This document shows, one piece after another, positions 7,022-10,950 of a DNA stretch of 10,950 nucleotides (position 1 is the first letter of the stretch; each line of letters begins with the position of its first letter). Position numbers and translations under genes: made by a program. The notes under the pieces are model-generated. The model made no database searches. It was not told the DNA's origin and saw only the letters and a program-made list of their open reading frames with translations. This DNA is from an uncultured Tessaracoccus sp. (lineage in GTDB: Bacteria; Actinomycetota; Actinomycetes; Propionibacteriales; Propionibacteriaceae), in the NCBI RefSeq assembly GCF_947286155.1, contig NZ_CAMYPD010000065.1, forward strand, positions 1 to 10,950, read 5' to 3'.

Positions 7022-7100
7022 CCCGGCGGGGAAAAGCGAGGCCCCGAGATACCCGACGGGGTCCGCGCCGGGAGGGTGCCCGACGACGTGGGCACTGCAT

Positions 7101-7142
7101 GCGAAAGGTGCGGCAGGCTGCACCAGCCCGCCGCACCTTCGC
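7101..7142 (-). terminator. Strong hairpin downstream of sdhB
   Basis: The arms 7101-7114 and 7130-7142 pair over 13 bp with one bulged A. An inner GGCT/AGCC adds four more pairs around a 5-nt loop after a single mismatch. It starts 11 nt beyond the sdhB stop. No T-run follows on the minus strand, as is common for actinobacterial terminators. Position and strength make it the likely end of the sdh transcript. Confidence 0.65.
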
Positions 7143-7153
7143 TTACGGTTTGC

Positions 7154-7899
7154 TTACTTGCCGTCGCCCTTGAACATCGCCTTCATGAGGTCGCGGTTCA
7201 GGCGGGAGATGGACTCCAGCGGGATGCCCTTCGGGCAGACCGCGGCACACTCACCGATGTTGGTGCAGTTGCCGAAGCCTTCCTCGTCGTGCTGGGCAAC
7301 CATGGACTTCACGCGGCGGTAGCGCTCCGGCTGGCCCTGCGGGAGCAGCGCCAGGTGGGAGATCTTCGCCGAGGTGAAGAGCATGGCCGAGCTGTTCGGG
7401 CATGCCGCAACGCAGGCACCACAGCCGATGCAGGTTGCGTTGTCGAACGCGGTATCCGCCTCGCGCTTCGGCGCCGGGGTGGCGTGCGCGTCGGGAGCGG
7501 AGCCGGTGTTCGACGACACGTAGCCGCCGGCGGCAATGATGCGGTCCAGCGAGGTGCGGTCGACGACGAGGTCCTTGATGACCGGGAACGGCCCGGCCTG
7601 CCAAGGCTCGATGTCGATGGTGGCACCGTCGGAGAAGGAGCGCATGTGGAGCTGGCAGGTGGTGGTCACCTCGGGGCCGTGAGCGACGCCGTTGATGACC
7701 AGGGAGCACATGCCACAGATGCCTTCACGGCAATCGTGGTCGAACGCAACAGGCTCTTCGTTCTTCTCCGTCAGCTGCTCATTGAGCATGTCGAGCATCT
7801 CGAGGAAGGACATGTCCTCGGACACGCCGTCGAGGTGGTACTCCACCATGCTGCCCTGAGCATTCTTGGAGGCCTGACGCCAGATACGTAGCTTCAGCT

Positions 7900-7903
<4 letters not shown>
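7154..7903 (-). CDS. sdhB: Succinate dehydrogenase iron-sulfur subunit
   Basis: SdhB passes electrons from the FAD of SdhA to the quinone site at the membrane anchor. The 249-residue protein has an N-terminal ferredoxin domain with [2Fe-2S] ligands C58, C63, C66 and C83 (motif CREGICGMC). Its C-terminal domain has CIGCGACVAACP (158-169) and CTNIGECAAVCP (213-224), giving ligands for the [4Fe-4S] and [3Fe-4S] clusters (C158, C161, C164, C168, C213, C219, C223). All cluster ligands are present. The start is GTG and overlaps the sdhA stop as GTGA, with GGAG at 7913-7910 and a 6-nt spacer, so translation is coupled. It is the last gene of the operon and is followed by a strong hairpin. Confidence 0.96.
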
Positions 7904-9894
<1,991 letters not shown>

Positions 9895-9900
9895 TGCTAA

Positions 9901-10617
9901 TCACGCACCAATCAGTCCGAAGGCCACGGCCAGCGGCATGGCCATGAAGCCGATGTAGAGGAGCACTGCGACGAAGATCGCCAGGCCGTTCAGGATGGCG
10001 CGCGAGCGGGGCGACAGGTTGAGGCCCAGCGTCGCGAACGCGCTCCAGAAGCCATGACGCACGTGCATGCACACCAGGATCATCCAGAACGCGTACATGG
10101 CGACGAACCACACCTGCTGGAAGGCGTGCACCACCATGACGTGCGGTGCGTCGATGGGGCCGCCGTGGAACGTCGTCGGGATGATCGTGAACTGCAGCAG
10201 GTGGACGATGAGGCCCACCAGCACGATCACGCCGCCCCAGCGCATGGTACGCGCGGAATAGGTCTGCGAAATGCGCGTGGTGTGCTGGTAGCCGCGGCCA
10301 GACGCCTTCGAGGAGATGCTCCACAGGGAGAACGCGCTCATGAAGTGGAGCACGATCACGAGCACCATCACGGCGCGGAAGATCCAGATGAACGTGCCAT
10401 TCGGGAGAATGGGGTACATCATGTCCTCAACGCCGTCGGCACCCTTGAGCCAGTGCGCGTAGTGGTCGAAGGCGTCCGTGCTTAGGAACATCTTCAAGTT
10501 GCCATACATGTGCATGAGCAGGAAGCCGATCATGATCAAGCCGGTCACCGCCATGGTGAACTTCTTGACCACAGTCGAGCGAGCTGCCCGCTGATGAATA
10601 GTCATTGTTGTCGTCAC
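9901..10617 (-). CDS. sdhC: Succinate dehydrogenase cytochrome b subunit (single di-haem membrane anchor)
   Basis: SdhC anchors SdhAB to the membrane and carries electrons to quinone. The 238-residue protein has five membrane segments (about 20-40, 77-100, 128-146, 167-187 and 207-235). Histidines 36, 91, 139 and 185, one in each of the first four segments, are the probable axial ligands of two b haems, as in the Bacillus subtilis cytochrome b558 anchor. There is no separate sdhD, which fits a type-B complex; menaquinone as acceptor is inferred. The start is probably GTG at 10617: a TACAGT element lies 7 nt upstream, suggesting a leaderless mRNA. ATG at 10605 is an alternative, and neither has a ribosome-binding site. 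It is the first gene of sdhCAB, and sdhA begins 6 bp after its stop. Confidence 0.95.
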   Translation of the reverse strand: MTTTMTIHQRAARSTVVKKFTMAVTGLIMIGFLLMHMYGNLKMFLSTDAFDHYAHWLKGADGVEDMMYPILPNGTFIWIFRAVMVLVIVLHFMSAFSLWSISSKASGRGYQHTTRISQTYSARTMRWGGVIVLVGLIVHLLQFTIIPTTFHGGPIDAPHVMVVHAFQQVWFVAMYAFWMILVCMHVRHGFWSAFATLGLNLSPRSRAILNGLAIFVAVLLYIGFMAMPLAVAFGLIGA

Positions 10618-10630
10618 GCACCGTACTGTA
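10618..10630 (-). promoter_or_regulatory. Candidate sdhCAB promoter (-10 element) for a leaderless transcript
   Basis: TACAGT on the minus strand (10630-10625) lies 7 nt before the GTG of sdhC, so transcription could start at or next to the start codon. No clear -35 is seen at the right distance. The lack of any Shine-Dalgarno before either candidate sdhC start supports a leaderless message, a common arrangement in actinobacteria. Confidence 0.4.
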
Positions 10631-10663
10631 GCTAAGTTCCTGGCCGTTCGTGCGCCCGGGGTC

Positions 10664-10733
10664 GGTATTGCGCCAAGTTCTTTATTTGGCCCGCGACTAG
10701 GGGATTTTTGCTATTTTCAGCTTGCGTAATACC
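10664..10733. repeat. Nested inverted repeats in an AT-rich spacer between trmD and sdhC
   Basis: An outer inverted repeat pairs 10664-10672 (GGTATTGCG) with 10725-10733 (CGTAATACC), nine pairs with one G-U. An inner GCCAA/TTGGC pair lies at 10672-10690. The interval 10675-10735 is clearly richer in A and T than its surroundings and includes TTTTTGCTATTTTCAG. It could be the trmD terminator, upstream control DNA for sdh, or both. No known operator was recognised. Confidence 0.35.
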
Positions 10734-10761
10734 AAGCGAGGATGAAAGGGCAGGTCAGCCG

Positions 10762-10950
10762 TCAGTCGCCCATGAGATCAGGGCGACGCTGCCTCGTCCT
10801 AGCCTCCGATTGTGCCCTGCGCCACTGCGCGATGAGCCCGTGGTTGCCGGACAGGAGCACGTCGGGCACTGCTCGCCCGCGCCAGGTTGGAGGCTTGGTG
10901 TAGTTCGGGTATTCCAGCAGGCGGTCGTTGTCGTCGGAGTGGCTTTCTTC
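10762..10950 (-). CDS. trmD: tRNA (guanine-N1)-methyltransferase TrmD, C-terminal end (5' truncated by window edge)
   Basis: TrmD methylates G37 of certain tRNAs and prevents +1 frameshifting. Translating the minus strand from the right edge gives 62 codons before the TGA at 10764-10762. The fragment contains LLEYPNYTKPPTWRG, then AVPDVLLSGNHGLIAQWRRAQ just after it, and ends RRPDLMGD. These are the hallmark C-terminal motifs that contact tRNA and complete the dimeric active site. The SAM-binding trefoil knot lies outside the window. The first residues read EESHS; M. tuberculosis TrmD has EDSHS here, as I recall it, and its Asp aligns with the catalytic Asp169 of the E. coli/H. influenzae enzymes. 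The apparent Glu is therefore notable, though it sits at the edge. No open frame from an ATG exists inside the window because the start lies beyond it. Confidence 0.93.
   Translation of the reverse strand, partial: EESHSDDNDRLLEYPNYTKPPTWRGRAVPDVLLSGNHGLIAQWRRAQSEARTRQRRPDLMGD

Larger units (their letters stand above)
6723..7153. other. Intergenic region between sdhB and rplS
   Basis: This 431-bp stretch holds no convincing gene. Open frames on both strands here lack ribosome-binding sites, resemble no protein family I know, and run through hairpins. From the sdhB side it contains a large hairpin (7101-7142), smaller inverted repeats at 7076-7095 (GTGCCC/GGGCAC) and 7042-7061 (CCCCG/CGGGG), and three copies of a 13-bp palindrome. 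Towards rplS it contains a candidate promoter, a leader hairpin and the rplS ribosome-binding site. Confidence 0.7.

Noticed and set aside
6738..7136. Small open frames in the sdhB-rplS spacer (6738-6953 plus, 6942-7136 minus, 6981-7322 plus)
   Set aside because: None has a ribosome-binding site or recognisable product, and they run through the hairpins, palindromes and candidate promoter.

Overview
The window reads as an ordinary chromosomal stretch of a high-GC actinobacterium. The main evidence is the gene order trmD / rplS / lepB / rnhB / DUF2469 / yraN / yifB / dprA, which matches the actinobacterial pattern (in Mycobacterium tuberculosis the corresponding block is Rv2904c-Rv2896c). Further evidence is the actinobacterial DUF2469 protein, frequent GTG starts, and GC-rich hairpins without U-tracts at gene ends. 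A Propionibacteriales-like host is possible, but that is a guess and not shown by the sequence.

Layout from left to right. Positions 2-1439 (+ strand) hold the 3' part of an ECF-type ABC ATPase and an overlapping membrane gene that looks like its substrate-binding S component. Positions 1450-6722 (- strand) hold a compact housekeeping block, in transcription order rplS, lepB, rnhB, a DUF2469 gene, yraN, yifB and dprA. Most junctions in it are overlaps or gaps of a few bases, so translational coupling is likely. The transporter pair and this block converge tail to tail, 10 bp apart. Positions 6723-7153 are a 431-bp intergenic region with a hairpin array behind sdhB, two perfect copies and one degenerate copy of a 13-bp palindrome (CAGGTNNNACCTG), and a candidate rplS promoter with a leader hairpin. 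Positions 7154-10617 (- strand) are a complete sdhC-sdhA-sdhB operon for a type-B (Bacillus-like, single-anchor, di-haem) succinate:quinone oxidoreductase. Positions 10618-10761 are an AT-rich spacer with the likely sdh promoter. Positions 10762-10950 are the 3' end of trmD.

How the genes work together. TrmD and L19 belong to the translation machinery, LepB to protein export, and RNase HII, YraN, YifB and DprA to nucleic-acid processing. SdhCAB links the TCA cycle to the respiratory quinone pool. The ECF pair imports a small nutrient that cannot be named with confidence.

I saw no convincing new multi-gene system. The items most worth a second look are the phased palindromes upstream of rplS, the sdh operon lying between trmD and rplS, an apparent Asp-to-Glu change at the catalytic position of TrmD right at the window edge, and the functionally unassigned DUF2469 protein.
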